64,000 nt of DNA from Tetradesmus obliquus (lineage: Eukaryota; Chlorophyta; Chlorophyceae; Sphaeropleales; Scenedesmaceae), in NCBI GenBank assembly GCA_030272155.1, contig CP126203.1, positions 3,658,001 through 3,722,000 on the forward strand. Reading direction: 5' to 3'. A program made the position numbers and the translations under genes. Under the pieces are notes generated by a model. The model had not been told where the DNA came from and did no database searches. It saw nothing but the letters and a program-made list of their open reading frames with translations. Positions 1 to 12,445 of this stretch are shown here, piece after piece (position 1 is the first letter of the stretch; the number at the start of each line of letters is the position of its first letter).

Positions 1-561
1 GCACTGGTGTCACTGCCTGCGTCACTTGGGCAGCTGCAGCAGCTGAAAACGCTCAGCATCCGCAGCTGCCAGGGTTTGAAGACCCTACCTGAGTCACTAG
101 GCGATTTACAGCTCCTGCAAGTGCTGGATTTGCAGGACTGTTATAACTTAGCAGCACTGCCGCAGTCCTGCAGCCGATTGAGCAGCTTGCATACGCTGCA
201 GATTGGCGGCACGAGCATTGCAACAGCAGAGGATGATGAAGTAGGGTTGTTCCAGAGCTTGGTAGGGCTGTTTAGGCATGGCTGTGTTGAGGGTAGCCGG
301 CCAGGAAGCAAGCAGCAAGGCAGGGAGGAGGTGCAGCAGCGGATGCAGCAAATCTTGCAGCTGCAGGAAACCAAGCAGCAACAGCAGCGGCAGCAGCTGC
401 AGCGGCAGCAGCAGAGAGGCAGCTGGCTGCAGGAGGGTGTGTGGTGTGGTGTAGGGGTGCAGCGCAGCAGTGTGCTGCTGGTGGCAGCTGCAGCCAGCAG
501 CCTCCTTGCGACCGTAGTGTTGCTGAAAGCAGCATGCAGGCAGCAGAGCAGCCAAAGATGA
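1..561 (+). CDS. Leucine-rich repeat protein, C-terminal part
   Basis: The frame is already open at the first base, so the 5' part lies outside the window. About three plant-type LRR units of roughly 24 residues are visible (LPASLGQLQQLKTLSIRSC, then LPESLGDLQLLQVLDLQDC, then a weaker third). A Gln-rich stretch follows, then a hydrophobic alanine/leucine/valine helix close to the C-terminus (SSVLLVAAAASSLLATVVLL) with a short basic tail. This suggests a membrane-anchored LRR protein or, if the helix is not inserted, a soluble one. LRRs are protein-interaction scaffolds; no kinase, NB-ARC or other catalytic domain is present in the visible part, so the role is unknown. The stop is TGA. Family assignment is secure; function is not. 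Confidence 0.75.
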   Translation, partial: ALVSLPASLGQLQQLKTLSIRSCQGLKTLPESLGDLQLLQVLDLQDCYNLAALPQSCSRLSSLHTLQIGGTSIATAEDDEVGLFQSLVGLFRHGCVEGSRPGSKQQGREEVQQRMQQILQLQETKQQQQRQQLQRQQQRGSWLQEGVWCGVGVQRSSVLLVAAAASSLLATVVLLKAACRQQSSQR

Positions 562-904
562 TGCCATTGTTGATCTTAGGTAACGTACGCTTGCGCATCG
601 ACACTGCGTGACACAGCATCCTGGTTTTGCGCAGTGCCGTGCTGCAGCTGCTTGCAGGTACCACGTGGGAGGATTGGTGGGTAGCAGGTTGAGTGCAGGT
701 CGGTCGTTGCCTACCACGTGTCAGCTGCGCTGTAGCCGCTTCAGTGGCACATTGAGCAGCCTTTTTAAAGTGCAGCAAGCACAGTTGGTTTTAACCAAGA
801 CAACATGACCAGCAAGCTTTCAGTGACCTTCCGCGACGAGCAGTCGCACCACCAGCTTTTTTACCCGCCAAATCGCAGCAAATCCCACCGAAAAAAGTTG
901 CGAA

Positions 905-2132
905 ATGTCCAGCAGCATGTACAACATCATTCCAGGGGTTTCGCAGTTCAAGTCCGCCTTCCAGGCTGTGTGTGGGGACCTGGACGGGGCGAAGCAGACG
1001 CAGGAGGAGTTTTCGAAGGGATCTCCGGTCGTTTCGCAGATGCGTTCCGCTGTTGAGGTGGTCATGGGGGACACTGAAGCTGCCCGCGACACCCATATGT
1101 CTCAGAAACGTGCTGAAGAAGGCAGCAGAGACAGTCCCTGTCGTGGGCCACGTGGCTGCAGCAGTGCACTACGCCAAGGGTGACAAGTGAGTGCAGCTGG
1201 TGATCCGCACATTCATCTTGACATCATCAAAAAATGCCTTTAGCGGGCAGCTCTTGGAACAACTGAACAACAATTGCTTTGACAACTGCTGCAACAGATG
1301 CTGCTGCAGTGCCAGAAGGCGAGCAAGCACCCATGTACGCATGCTGCATATGCAGCAGCTAGGCGGGCAGCCACAGGCATCCTAGCCCGCAGCTGTGAAC
1401 TGTGTCACCTTGGTATGCTGCACCCTTTGTTTACCTACTGGGTACACCTGCTAGTAGCAGCCGCTTTGGCTCACACCGTGCCTGTGTGTTGCTGCTGTAC
1501 ACCGCGCCACTGCCACCGCACCATGCACTGCTGCAGAGAGAAAGCCAAGAGTGCTTGGCACAGCTCCAGCAAGACCGCAGGTGTGGTGGGCACAGCGCTG
1601 CCACTGGCAATCATCTGCCCTCCTGCAGCGGCTCCTGCAGCCTATGGGGCAGCACTTGCCTATGATGCTAGCCATTCCGCAGTCAGCGGGCACAAAAAGG
1701 GGCTAGTCGCAGCATATGGACGCATCCTGAAAGGCGAGAGCAATCCTGGAGAGGTTCATGATGTGCTGTTTGGGCTGGGGTCCATGGGCGCAGGCGTGGC
1801 ACTCGCTGAGACAGGAGCAGTAACAACGTCAGCAGCAGCAACAGGAGCCGATGCCGCTGCAGCCGCAGCTGCAGTGGAGACCACCAGGGCAGCAGTGGGG
1901 TTGCAGCTGATGCAGCAGCGGGTGCTGCAGCTGAGCAGCAGTCGCTGCTGCAGGAGGCAGCAGCAGCTGCCAGCCAAGAGGCTGCAGGTGCAGCTGACAC
2001 AGCTGGTCAAAGGACCACGATGCAAGGGGGCTTGCAACGATGGCAGGACAGGCTGTCGCAAAGAAGGTTGTCACGTCTGTGAGCTACGCGTCAGCTGGCA
2101 AGCAGGGAGTCACAAGCATGAAGGGGGTGTAA
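905..2132 (+). CDS. Conserved eukaryotic protein of unknown function, frame interrupted
   Basis: Two internally repeated segments open the protein: GVSQFKSAFQAVCGDLDGA followed by PVVSQMRSAVEVVMGDTEAA, then PVVGHVAAAVHYAKGDK. I recall this repeat from uncharacterised proteins of algae and other eukaryotes; no function is known to me. Exon 1 is 905-1188 and exon 2 starts at 1537 after a CTGCAG acceptor. The phase across the intron agrees and gives GDKEKAKSAW, followed by a Gly/Ala-rich hydrophobic segment (KTAGVVGTALPLAIICPP) and VAAYGRILKGESNPGE. Two frame changes are needed, one between about 1085 and 1105 and one or two after about 1890. The C-terminus probably ends at the TAA at 2130. Either the gene is decaying or the assembly has small indels. 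I could not find a splice solution that avoids the first break. Confidence 0.45.
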
Positions 2133-3138
2133 TGTACTGCTGCTGCTGCAGGTGTGTTGCATGCACAGCATATGATTGACATGCATGACAGCACCATACC
2201 AGTAGTAGCCTGCATGCTTGTGCAGCAATGGCGCTGCAGCAGGAGCTCCTGCATCCCAGTATGTGGTATATGGTTAGTGTTTAAGGCTGCTGCATATTTT
2301 GATTGTCTGTTGTACAGTTGGCAAGCGCAACGTGTAAGAGAGTGAACTGCGACATTTTGCCCCCTGTCCACCTGATTCTCTGCAGTTGCATCAGTATAAT
2401 CATGATTGTAAATTCTATGTGCAACAAGCACTGGCCAAGTATCACTGATGGGTCGGACCCAATTTTGGATGCTGCTGTAGTCAGCACCTTAAGCGAAATG
2501 CCTTTGTGCTCAAGTGCATGTACATGCACCCCCAGTTCTGTGCAAGGTCCTGAAGGCTCGTGCTTCTTGTATTAGGCTGTACTTACATTAGTAAAGGAAT
2601 GGTAGTTGGGTTTGCAGCGAGTGTTTGTGTGTTGCCTGAGCTAGGAACAGAGAGCAGTGTTGTGCTGTCCTGTCCCTACTAGTTGGCAACCAAGCTAAAA
2701 GCATTTGGCCGCATCTGGCCCTTGCTTGTCTGGTTCAGCCTCTGTGCTGGGCCATGCCGGTTTGCAGGTCACCTCTGGTGGTTTAAGACTGTCAAGCGAC
2801 CTCGCTTGATTGATTTGTGGTCTTTCTGCTGGAAACACGTGTAATTGATTATGTGACATTCCACCGTTGGAATGCAGTGCTCTAGCTTGCTGTATGGAAT
2901 CACCGCTGGCATGCAGCTTTGGCAGATCCGCCACAGCTGTACAATAAAATGACCTCTGCATGCCATAACTGTACAGCCCAAACGGTTTGTGCAGCGCTGC
3001 AGCAGATGGACTGCAAGGCGAATTGCACTGCAGTGCTGGCAGCAAACTGCAGGCAACCACACACCCTGCAGTGGCTGTTTGCAGCCACGAAGCTGTAAAA
3101 TGTGCTGCGGCAAAAGAGTGCCCACAGTATCATGCAGC
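2133..3138. other. Stretch without a supported gene
   Basis: Only short overlapping frames occur here, with no recognisable domain. A TGTAA pentamer near 2333 could end the transcript of the gene upstream. Confidence 0.4.
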
Positions 3139-3297
3139 GCTGTTGACACATCAAATTACCGCCTGGTCATCGCCCCACAGCCAACGGGTAGATTTACAGA
3201 ACCTTTGCTGCACTGGCAGCTAGGCAGCACTGCCATACTGTCAGCAGCTGCAGCTGCCATGGTTGTGTCACTGCTGCTGTACAAAACTTTACAATGA
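3139..3297 (+). CDS. Possible last exon of a tail-anchored protein
   Basis: After a weak acceptor (TCATGCAG) there is a short open frame with SNYRLVIAPQPTGRFTEP and then a clear hydrophobic helix (STAILSAAAAAMVVSLLLY) ending KTLQ and TGA. This looks like a tail-anchor. No upstream exon is recognisable, and the segment overlaps the likely 3' end of the minus-strand DUF1769 transcript (TGTAA at 3289-3293). It may therefore be chance. Treat as a weak candidate. Confidence 0.2.
   Translation, partial: AVDTSNYRLVIAPQPTGRFTEPLLHWQLGSTAILSAAAAAMVVSLLLYKTLQ
3289..3293 (-). terminator. Candidate TGTAA polyadenylation signal of the DUF1769 gene
   Basis: TGTAA on the minus strand, about 255 nt past the stop of the DUF1769 gene. 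TGTAA is the usual chlorophyte poly(A) element; the pentamer is short, so a chance match is possible. Confidence 0.35.
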
Positions 3298-3482
3298 CAT
3301 GTACACCACACTCACCCAACCCTGCTGCTCCTGCATATCTTGCAAGCTCAAGGCTTGAGCTCTAGCACTCATCCCATTGGGCCTTCAACAACTGTGCACT
3401 CACTATACAACTCTACATCACTGCAGCTGCTGCCTGCTTCCCCTGCTTCTGCTGCTGCTGCTGCTGCTCCTGCTGCTGCTTC

Positions 3483-3521
<39 letters not shown>

Positions 3522-3547
3522 TGCTGCTGCTGCTGCTGCTGCTACTG

Positions 3548-3699
3548 CTACTGCTTGCGGCCCAGCAGCTGCCGCAGGCCTGTGCCCAGCTTGCTCAACC
3601 GCTCGCTCAGCTGCTGCACTGCCGCGTGGCCCTCGGTGTTTTCTGCGTACAGCAGCCGCTCGTGCCACACCAGCATGCTGAACAGGTGCTCCTTGGCCT

Positions 3700-3763
<64 letters not shown>

Positions 3764-6530
3764 GTTTGTGATTCAGCTGGGAGTCAGCTTCCAGCAGCAT
3801 ACGTCACTCTCTGCTGAGCAGAGTGTTTGTATGTGTGTGAGCACATACATTGCATGGCTTTGTGTAAGCTACATCCAGTCTGCCGCCAACCAGCAGTTTG
3901 CATCGAAACTTTGTGTTTACAAAGCTGCCCTCGCTGAGCTGCCCACGCTGAGCGTGGCATTGAATCAAACTTAAAACCCAGCAGGAACCCCTCAAAAACA
4001 CGCCCCTCATCTCACCTTTGTGTCATACACAGTCAGCTGCAGCGGCTGCCCGTTCAGTGCTGCTGCAAGGTCAACGTTCACAAAGCCGCCCACGCTGAGC
4101 TTGTAGCTTGAAAAGTCGATCAGGTGCTGCCAGATGTGGAAGGTGTACACGTGCTGCGTGTCCAGCAGCAGGCTATCCAGGTTCTTGGGCGTGTCACACC
4201 ACTTGCGGCGCTTGTGCGGGCACAGCGGCGCGTCTGCAGGGATCAGCCAGATACAGATGCAAAGTGATACAAGTGCCAGCAGCTCAATACACATCGCACA
4301 AGCAGCTGCAATCATGGCCAATCACATACTCACGCTTGAAATCCCCCGGCTCCACTCACAGTTTTTTGGCAGGCAGGGCGGGGCTGAGCAGACGCATGCC
4401 CTCCTGCGTTTCTGCTAGCTTTGTCTCCCTGCCTAGCTCAGCAATTTAACACCCCCTGACATAACACACTGCTGCTTGATTACATCAACCAGAGCTGTGC
4501 GGCTTGCCACGCAACCACAGCAAAGCAACCGCAGTTCCAGAAGAGCTACTCACTGTGCTTGTCAACCAGGGCAGGGCTGAGCAGCTGCATGTCTTCCTGC
4601 GCCTCTGCTAGCTTTGCCTTGCTGCCTGGCTCAGCACTTGTAGCTAAATCCACGCTGCAACCACAGCACACAACAGCACGTTCATTTCCACTTCGAAATG
4701 CCGTTGCTGCCACCACACCACAGCAGGCTGCAGAACCTCAGACTTGGAACTCCACAGCAGGAACAGCCATATCAGTCAAAAACACTCACTGTGCTTGTCA
4801 GCCAGGGCCGGGCTGAGCAGCCGCATGTCCTCCTGCGCCTCTGCTAGCTGCGGCTCGCTGCCTGGCTTGCTCACGTTGACCAGCTGGCAGGCCGCCAGCA
4901 GCGGGTTCATGAAGTAGGGCAGCGCAGCGTACGCGTCCACCTGTGTGCTGCTGCTGAAGACCTTGGCTGCTGCTGTCATGACAAGCTCGCCCACCCAAGG
5001 CGGGGCATTGCCTGGCTTGACAAACTCCTGGCCCATGCACAGGCTGCTTGCAGGAACGGGGCGCTTGAAGCGGCCCTGCAGGAAACACCATGAGTTATGC
5101 GGGATTATAAGGCGGGCAGCAGGGAAAAACACCAGGCTTTCAAACTCCTGGCCGATGCACAGGCACTGGGCGCTTGAAGCGGCCCTGCAGGGACAGTTGT
5201 TGGGTTTGCATGACACGCCAGTTGGCAGGCGGCCAAGCAGCAATCAAGGGTTTGATGCATGACCTGGAGGGGCGTTACAGCTGGCTGCTGCTGACCTGGC
5301 ACACGACCTTCTGCTTCTATGCTAGTACATGTTATCAAGAGCTGGCTGCTGTTACTGCTGACAATGCACATGCTCTGGAATGGTGTCACAGTCATCTGCT
5401 GCTGCTGCTGCTGCCCAGTCACATGACGTGTTGCTGCTGACCTGGTGCATGACCTGCTGCTGACTGGCAGTGACCAAGCAACACAAATGTCACAGCTTGC
5501 TGCTGCTGCTGCTGCTGGCATGGCACATGATCGGACAGAGGCGCTTCTCGCTCATAAACAGAAGCTGCTGAATACACCACAGCAACCTTCCAACCCGCTG
5601 CTGCTGCCGTTGCTGCGCACCTGGCACATGATCTGGAAGAAGCGCTTCTTGCCCTCAAACAGCCGCTGCTGGCTGTTGGGCAGGCCCTTGAGGTGGATCT
5701 CCATGATGCCCTCGAAGAAGGCAGAGTTGATGGTCACGGGGCCCTGGTTGATGGGGATCTCGTGCTGAGGGTCTTTGCAGTTGTCGATGGTCTGCGGTTT
5801 GGAGGGTTTTGAGAGAGATCGGGGATTACAGGGGGCAGGGGTGCATGGTGTGAATGATTACAGGGGGCAGGGGTGCATGGTGTGAATGATTACAGGGGGC
5901 AGGGGTGCACGGTGTGAATGATTACAGGGGGCAGGGGTGCATGGTGTGAATGAGCAGCAGGGGGCAGGGGTGCATGGTGTGAATGATTACAGGGGGCAGG
6001 GGTGCATGGTGTGAATGATTACAGGGGGCAGGGGTGCATGGTGTGAATGATTACAGGGGGCAGGGGTGCATGGTGTGAATGATTACAGGGGGCAGGGGTG
6101 CATGGTGTGAATGATTACAGGGGGCAGGGGTGCATGGTGTGAATGAGCAGCAGGAGATAATGAGACGACAATATCGAAGCAGCGCAGCAGTTGAGGATGT
6201 CAAGATAACAGCAGGTAACAGGCAGCTGCCAAAGCATGCTGCGCAGCACTGCTGCTGTGAGGGCTGTGCCATCATCAGCTTGCTGCAGCTCACCTGGGCC
6301 TCAACCATTGGATTTGCGGATACAATCACGGGATAAGTTGAAGACTTGAGGATCTTTTCGTGGGATGGCATGGCGGGCTTGTGCCATGGGTGCACCTCTC
6401 CTGGCGCGCACTCGAAGCCACCAGCACACAGCTCGAAGCCAGGCGACGGCTGCTGTTTAGATGATGAACTGAGAGAATGTTTTGTGTGGGCGTCGTGTGT
6501 GGGTGGTAGTATCTCCGCTGTGCAGACCAT
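3548..6530 (-). CDS. DUF1769 (UPF0590-type) protein, five exons
   Basis: Exons 6530-6294, 5791-5621, 5075-4790, 4233-4016 and 3697-3548 join in phase to 353 aa. The core matches my memory of the fungal/plant DUF1769 family: VIVSANPMVEAQ, then GLPNSQQRLFEGKKRFFQ (about residues 115-132), GRFKRPVPASSLCMGQEF, CQLVNVSKPGSEP, VYTFHIWQHLIDFSSYKL and the near-terminal LVWHERLL. Molecular function of the family is not established. The start codon is the first Met of exon 1. Intron 1 holds a 32-bp minisatellite (5825-6146). Intron 4 ends in a long CTG tract (sense strand) directly abutting the CAG acceptor at 3698. Introns also hold partial copies of exon 3 at both edges (4372-4441, 4562-4640, 5145-5190) and of the exon 2 donor edge (near 5410-5545). 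Expression and localisation cannot be read from the sequence. Confidence 0.88.
3701..3762 (+). repeat. (CAG)n tract at a 3' splice site (CTG on the sense strand)
   Basis: About 20 uninterrupted CAG units. On the coding strand of the DUF1769 gene this reads CTG and runs into the CAG acceptor of the last exon. Confidence 0.95.
4372..4640 (-). repeat. Two exon-edge echoes of DUF1769 exon 3 (donor side)
   Basis: Segments at about 4372-4441 and 4562-4640 are diverged copies of the last 70-80 bp of exon 3 (4794-4880), which encodes LAEAQEDMRLLSPALADKH. All three share GGGCTGAGCAG followed by the CTTCCTGCG/CCTCCTGCG core. They lie in the intron downstream of the exon and are not needed for the reading frame. 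Confidence 0.8.
5825..6146. repeat. 32-bp minisatellite, about 10 copies, in an intron
   Basis: Head-to-tail units with the core GGGGGCAGGGGTGCATGGTG, almost identical to one another; one unit near 5951 starts AGCAGC instead of ATTACA. The array lies in intron 1 of the DUF1769 gene. No spacers, so it is not a CRISPR array. Confidence 0.95.
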
Positions 6531-8343
6531 GGTGTTGGCGCGCCTGCTGTGCGCTGTGGCTGCTGCGATGAACGCGTAGAGTGCTTGCCGAAGTTATGCA
6601 GCAGCTAAACGTCGATTGTACAGTTGAAATGGTGGACGTATAGCGTGCGATGGTGAGGGTGAAGCAGCAGCACGAACAGGGCCTGCAGCTGCTGATGGAC
6701 GAAGGGGCGATGGCGCAGGGGATAGGGGAGGGAGAGGGCGCACACGCAGCAGGAAGCGTGGATGGAACAAATAAGACAGCGTTGAAGCAAATAGGTGATG
6801 ATTTGACTGCAGCGCTCACTCATGTATCTGCTCCTGGGCCCTCAAGAACAGTTCGGTCTCAGCGCGCCATGTTCATAGCGCGATGCTATGCACACCTCAA
6901 GGAAGCCTCTAGATAATTGTTTGTGCTAGCGACTTCTTATTCGGTGCAAGCAAGCTTGCGTGGCAGGCAGTACTACACACCACGCACCACGCTCGCTGAT
7001 GTCGTGCGTGTGCTGCTATTTGCCATCGGAATACGCCCTGTCGCGGTCACAACAGTCAGAACACATGGTTCCCCACAGACATACATATTGAAACGTGGCT
7101 GCAAGGCAGGGCATCTACAATTGCAGTGTGCACCATGTGGCTGTGCAGCCAAAGCATGCACACACACCTGGTCTCAACAAGCACCAACCAAACTCTGTGT
7201 CTGCTGTCTCTATGAAGCCAAAAAATCTCAACTTTGGCAATGCAGCATGCACCCCTATGGACAAACCCGCAGCTGTGTTTCGCGGCCGTCAAACTGGATC
7301 ACTGAAGCTGCTTCAGTGGGGCCCACGTGCATGCGTTCAACTGTATCGTGTGCCAGAGCTGCAATAGGAAGGTGCCCAACGCATGTATGGAACGCACGCA
7401 TGGAGCGCTGGCATGGAACGCGTCGCTCCATGCAATCTGTGAATCTTGCCCATGCTATAGCCAGGATGCATTCAGCCGCGCTTGACACACCTCAGATCAC
7501 GGCACATCAAAGAACACCGCGGCATCGCGACATATCTTTTTTATTGCTGGAGGTACAGTTGTACTTGCAGCAGACAGACAGTGCTGCAAGTGGAGCAACA
7601 GTACTCGTGTTACTGCAAACCACTGCTGCTGCCGCCTCTCTTGCTGCCGCAATGCTACACAGTTTGACACAAGTCATCTACATCTACACAAGAACAACAA
7701 AGACTGTACAGTAAAACAACAGCAGCCTCAAGCTGCGTAGGACGCCACATATCACGGCCAACACACTAGGAGCACCCGCACAGACGCTTCAGTACTGCTT
7801 TCCTTAGCAATGCACGTCAGGCGTGGCAGTGGATGCACGTGCCAAATAGCATGATGTCAGCATGCAGAGCAACATCTGCTGCAGCATCATTTTGAACACA
7901 GAAAAAGGTTTCAAACAGCTGGCCTCAACACCTTGCTTTGCTTGAGGCAAAGGTGATGCAGCAGTCCATACAGCGTGATAGCTAGGCTGGCTGCTGCCAC
8001 AAGTTGTGGCCCACAACAAACCCAGCCTTGCTGCTCCTGCAGCTCTGACAGTCCTTGGTCTGCTGGCGGCATCAGCGATGAAGGCATGCGCTCAGCAGAG
8101 AACTGCCCTGGTGCTCTCTTCGCTCAGAATGCTGCGCAACAGACGCAGCTGCTGGCTGCAGCTAGCTGCAGCGCTCTGTCCCCAACTTGCCATTGGCAAG
8201 TTAAAGCATCGCCTGCTGTAGAACTGCCCCGGTGTAATCCTCGATCAGAATGCTGCCCAGGAGGCGCAGCTGCTGGCTGCAGCTAGCTGCAATAAGCTGC
8301 CCCTCACTCGCCACCGGCAACATACAGCATGGCCTGTTGTAGC
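6531..8343. other. Stretch without a supported gene
   Basis: Open frames exist on the plus strand at 6650-6916 and 6917-7714, the second starting only at a non-ATG codon, but neither shows a domain, a plausible exon structure or a hydrophobic pattern. Two related segments of about 120 bp (8097-8220 and 8221-8340) form a tandem duplication next to the 3' end of the matrix-protein gene. Confidence 0.4.
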
Positions 8344-8558
8344 CTAAGGCACCATGCAGCTTGCGCAGTAGTGCGTCTCAGCACAACCTGCAGTGCAAAC
8401 GCAAGCACAGCGGCAAGCAACAAAGGAAACAGCGGAGGATCAGATTGGAAAACGGCCCTGGCGCACATGCAGCTGCGTGTGTTGCATAGCATGCTTGCAG
8501 GACCACCGGAAGCACAGTGGTGGCGCACACCTGCGCAGTCAGCTGACAAACAAAGCCA

Positions 8559-8592
<34 letters not shown>

Positions 8593-11500
8593 GGCAGCTC
8601 ACCTGCGCAGTCAGCTGCACTGCTTGCACCCTCAGAGAAGGTGGTGTAACCAGCGGGGCATGGTGTGCAGGGCGCCCCCATGTTGAACAGAGCGTCATAG
8701 CTGCCTGCGCTGTAGCTGCCCTTGGGACATACGCGGCAGTTGGGGCCGGCGGGACCTCCGTACCTGCGAAAGTGACAGCGGCAGCAGCAGCAGCAGCAGT
8801 GAGAGCTTATGTGTAGCTGTAGCATACGCGGCAGTTGGGACCGGCCGGGCCTCCGTACATGCACATGTAACAGCGACACAGCATCAGCAGGAGCATCACT
8901 GGGCGCTTGAAATGCATGAACTTGGACGACTGCATCCAGCACGTGACACAAGCACTGTTGTGGGCCTTTCGGGAAATGCACACTGCACTGCATGCACACC
9001 ATACACATATGACTGCACATCATTTGCATGTATACACGCAGGTGTAGTAAACGCATGTCGGGACAGCCGGCACAGGTGAACTACACCTGTGCGTATACAT
9101 CAAATAATTATGCATCGATATGTGGATTGTTGTGTACTATGCCTGTGCATAATATGCAATTTGCCGCGTAGGGCACTCAAACCGCGGGACATGTGGCGCT
9201 GACACACATGCTGCCCTGCACACACATGACACACATATACATGCATTACACATGCATGCTTATACAGAAACATATGATAAACATGTTTGGATAGCCAGCC
9301 GCGTATTGCGCTGCATGATGGCACTCACCCGGCAGGGCACGTGGCGCTGACACACATGCTGCCTTGCAGCGTAGGGTTGGCACAGTCCAGCAGAGGGTTC
9401 AGCGCCTGCAGATTAGCCAGTGTAATGTCAAACCGCGCAGCCAAACCCTCGCAGCGCTCATTCCTAGCTGTTTCAAAGCTGCCATAGCTGTAGCAGATCG
9501 GCACGCCTGCAGGATCACTGTACTGCCGCAGCCGCCTTGCAGGAAGCGTGTTGTACTGCCGCTTGATGTACTGCTGCTGCAGCCGCCGGCGGCTGTGCTG
9601 CCTGTTGTAGTGCTGCAGCCGATGAGCAGTGTACTGCTGCTGCAGCCGCCTCTTGCCGGCTGCAGGGACTGCCTGTGAGGAGACACTGGCAGCTGCACGG
9701 CAGCAGCACACACAGAGGCGGGAGCGGAAGTTTCACAACACATGCAGATGCGCGTTTTTGACGCTCAACAGCGGTTTCTTGCTGTATGTAGTTGCGCTGG
9801 CACCCTCCAAGCTGTTCATGTCCTTCACTGCCACTTGCAGGGTTCGGGGCTTCAGGTGTACAAACTTCACACAGGAAGAAGCAGTGGCTAGAAATGCATC
9901 AACAGGCACCCCACTGCATGCTGGCTTACCAATGGATAGAACTTCAACGCTGCCATCTGTTCCTGCGAGTGCTGCCGTGGCTGCTGCCTTGCCCGCGCCG
10001 TTTACAGCGCTTGCATAGTTGTTGAAGGTAGAAGCCAGCTCCTGCACAGCTGTTGTGTTTGTGGGGTCATTGACGGAGGCGCTGATATTGTAGGCTGCTG
10101 TGGTGGTGGCACCAGGTACCTGAAGAGGCAGAAAATGAAGCCAAGCAACAGGACAAGTGAGTAGTAGGCGTCGCTGCATGAAGTGCATTTGGTGGCAGGG
10201 TGGGTGTTGTTCTGCTGCTGGAGGCATTGCTGCCGCTGTTGTATAGAGTTCTGACAAGCAGCCACAACAAGATATCCGCTGAAAGGGCAGAGAGCTTGCA
10301 GGACAACACAAGAGCTATGAGCCCTGTCATTGTAGCATCGAGTAACCCTCGCGTACCCGAGCTGTCCCGTCCCCTGCAAGCCTTGCTGCTACAACTCTTG
10401 TCTCTGAGGCTCCTGTCAGCAAAATAAAAAAGGGACTGGATCACAACTCACATCGGCGCATTCGCCAGCTGCCACATCGACCATGTCCTGCAGGTAAGGT
10501 GAGCCCACCATGTCCAGCAGCTGGCTGGTGACGCTGGCTGCAAGTGACTGGCCCACAGCAGCGCTGCAGGCGCCAGCCGCCACCACCTGCACCGACAGCA
10601 GCGGCAGCTCTACAGCTTCAGCCGAGCTAGGGCTTGGGCTGGGGCTGGGTGACACTTCAGGGCTGGGTGACACTTCGGGGCTGGGTGACGGGCTGGGTGA
10701 CACTTCGGGGCTGGGCGACACCTCGGGGCTGGGTGATGGGCTGGGTGACACCTCGGGGCTGGCTGACACCTCGGGGCTGGGTGACACCTCAGGGCTGGGT
10801 GACACCTCAGGGCTGGGGCTGGGTGACACCTCAGGGCTGGGTGACACCTCAGGGCTGGGGCTGGGTGACACCTCAGGGCTGGGTGATGGACTGGGTGACA
10901 CCTCGGGGCTGGCACTCGGTGACGGGCTGGGTGACACCTCAGGGCTTGTGCTGGGGCTGGGTGATTCGGTCACCGCAGGCAGCGGTGACGACATTGCGGG
11001 TGGGGTGCCAGCCAGCATTGCTGCCAGGCCTCCGGGGGGAAGCGGCAGGCAGGAGCGGCACACGTAGCCAGCAGAGCACACTGCAGGGCAAGACATGTGC
11101 ATTGCACTAAACTATCAGTCAAAGACCAGTGAGATCATGATTAATAGCCATTGTGATATGCAAACGGGCAGTTGCAGTGTATATGCGGTGTGCAGCATGT
11201 GGCTTCAAACACGGGTGACACAGACAGCTTGCAGGTGAACGCTGCACTGTGGATCAATGTGGGCTTGCAAGCCTCCATTGTCAAAATTTTCAAAATTTTG
11301 GGCAATGCCGACAACGGCAAGAGCAGCTGCAGCAATGCACGGCCCCTTCACTGCAGCAGCAGCAGCAACTCACTTGAGCATGCAGCAGCACTCGTAGCAC
11401 CTGGCGAGTTGGTCTCAAAGCCAGCGGGGCACTGACTACACCTCGGCTCCAAAAGCTCCGCAGTAGCACCAGGCGAGTAGTAGCCAATCGCACACAGCTG

Positions 11501-12405
11501 GCAGAACTGCCCACCCCTACCGGGGGCACATTTGCAAGCCCCTGACATCAGTTGATACCTTGGTGTGCTGCATTTGACACACACGGATGCTGCTGTATCT
11601 GTGCACAGCAGGCAGCCACGAGAGCAGTTGCTGCTGCGGGTTTGGCCGAAGACTTGTGCTGCGTAGTCGTAATCAGCGCCGGGCCGCACTGCTGCTGGGC
11701 TTGCGGGTGTAGGTGCTGCCAAGGGGGTTGGTGATGTTGCTGCTGCTGGGGCTGCTGGCGCGTCAATTGGCTCGCTGTAGATTACAGCAGCTGCAGCAGT
11801 AACAGCAGGAGTAGCAGCAGCAGCAGCAGCAGGCATAAGCAGGGTCACATCAGCGGTGCAAGTGCTGCGCAGGGGCAGGGGTGTCTGGTACTGCACATCT
11901 AGCTGCACTTCCCAATGCAAGCAGTTGGCTGCACATGACTTGCTGAAGTAACAGCTGTTGCCAGAGGCACCACAGTAACACACAGCTGCCAGAGCAACAA
12001 TGAACATGCCACTTTAATCCGCTTGTAAAACACTCAACAGACGCCTGCAGAAACAACAGCAGCACCACCCAGACCATAGCTTACATGCACCAAGGGCCGT
12101 GACGTTGGCCGGCAGCGCTGCTGTTGTCGCTGCGGGCAGCGCATTTGCAGCATTAATGCCTCGAGCAAAGCTGTTGAAGGCAGGTGTCAGCTGCTCCACC
12201 AGTGCTGCATTGCCCAAGGAGTCCTCTGCAATCATGGCTGTGAGGCTGTACACTGCGTCCTTGGCTGAGGCGTTGGTGGCTGAAGGCGCCTGCAACAACA
12301 GCAGCGCAGCAGCGGTGTATCAGGTGAGTTGAGTACAGGATTCACAGAATCAGGTTGTACACTGCGTCATTTGCTGAGGCGTTGGTGGCAGAGGGTGCCT
12401 GCGAT

Positions 12406-12445
<40 letters not shown>

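Noticed and set aside
3377-3817. Poly-Leu and poly-Gln frames around the CAG tract
   Set aside because: Simple-repeat translation; the true coding sequence here is the last DUF1769 exon on the minus strand.
6917-7714. 265-codon open frame on the plus strand
   Set aside because: Begins without ATG, has no domain or repeat pattern and unusual Cys/Thr-rich composition like random frames in this genome.
10510-11067. Long plus-strand frame of Gly-Leu-Gly-Asp repeats antisense to the matrix gene
   Set aside because: It is the antisense of the Ser-Pro linker; splice phases, cysteines and domains support only the minus strand. The same applies at 14546-15793 and 16825-17607.
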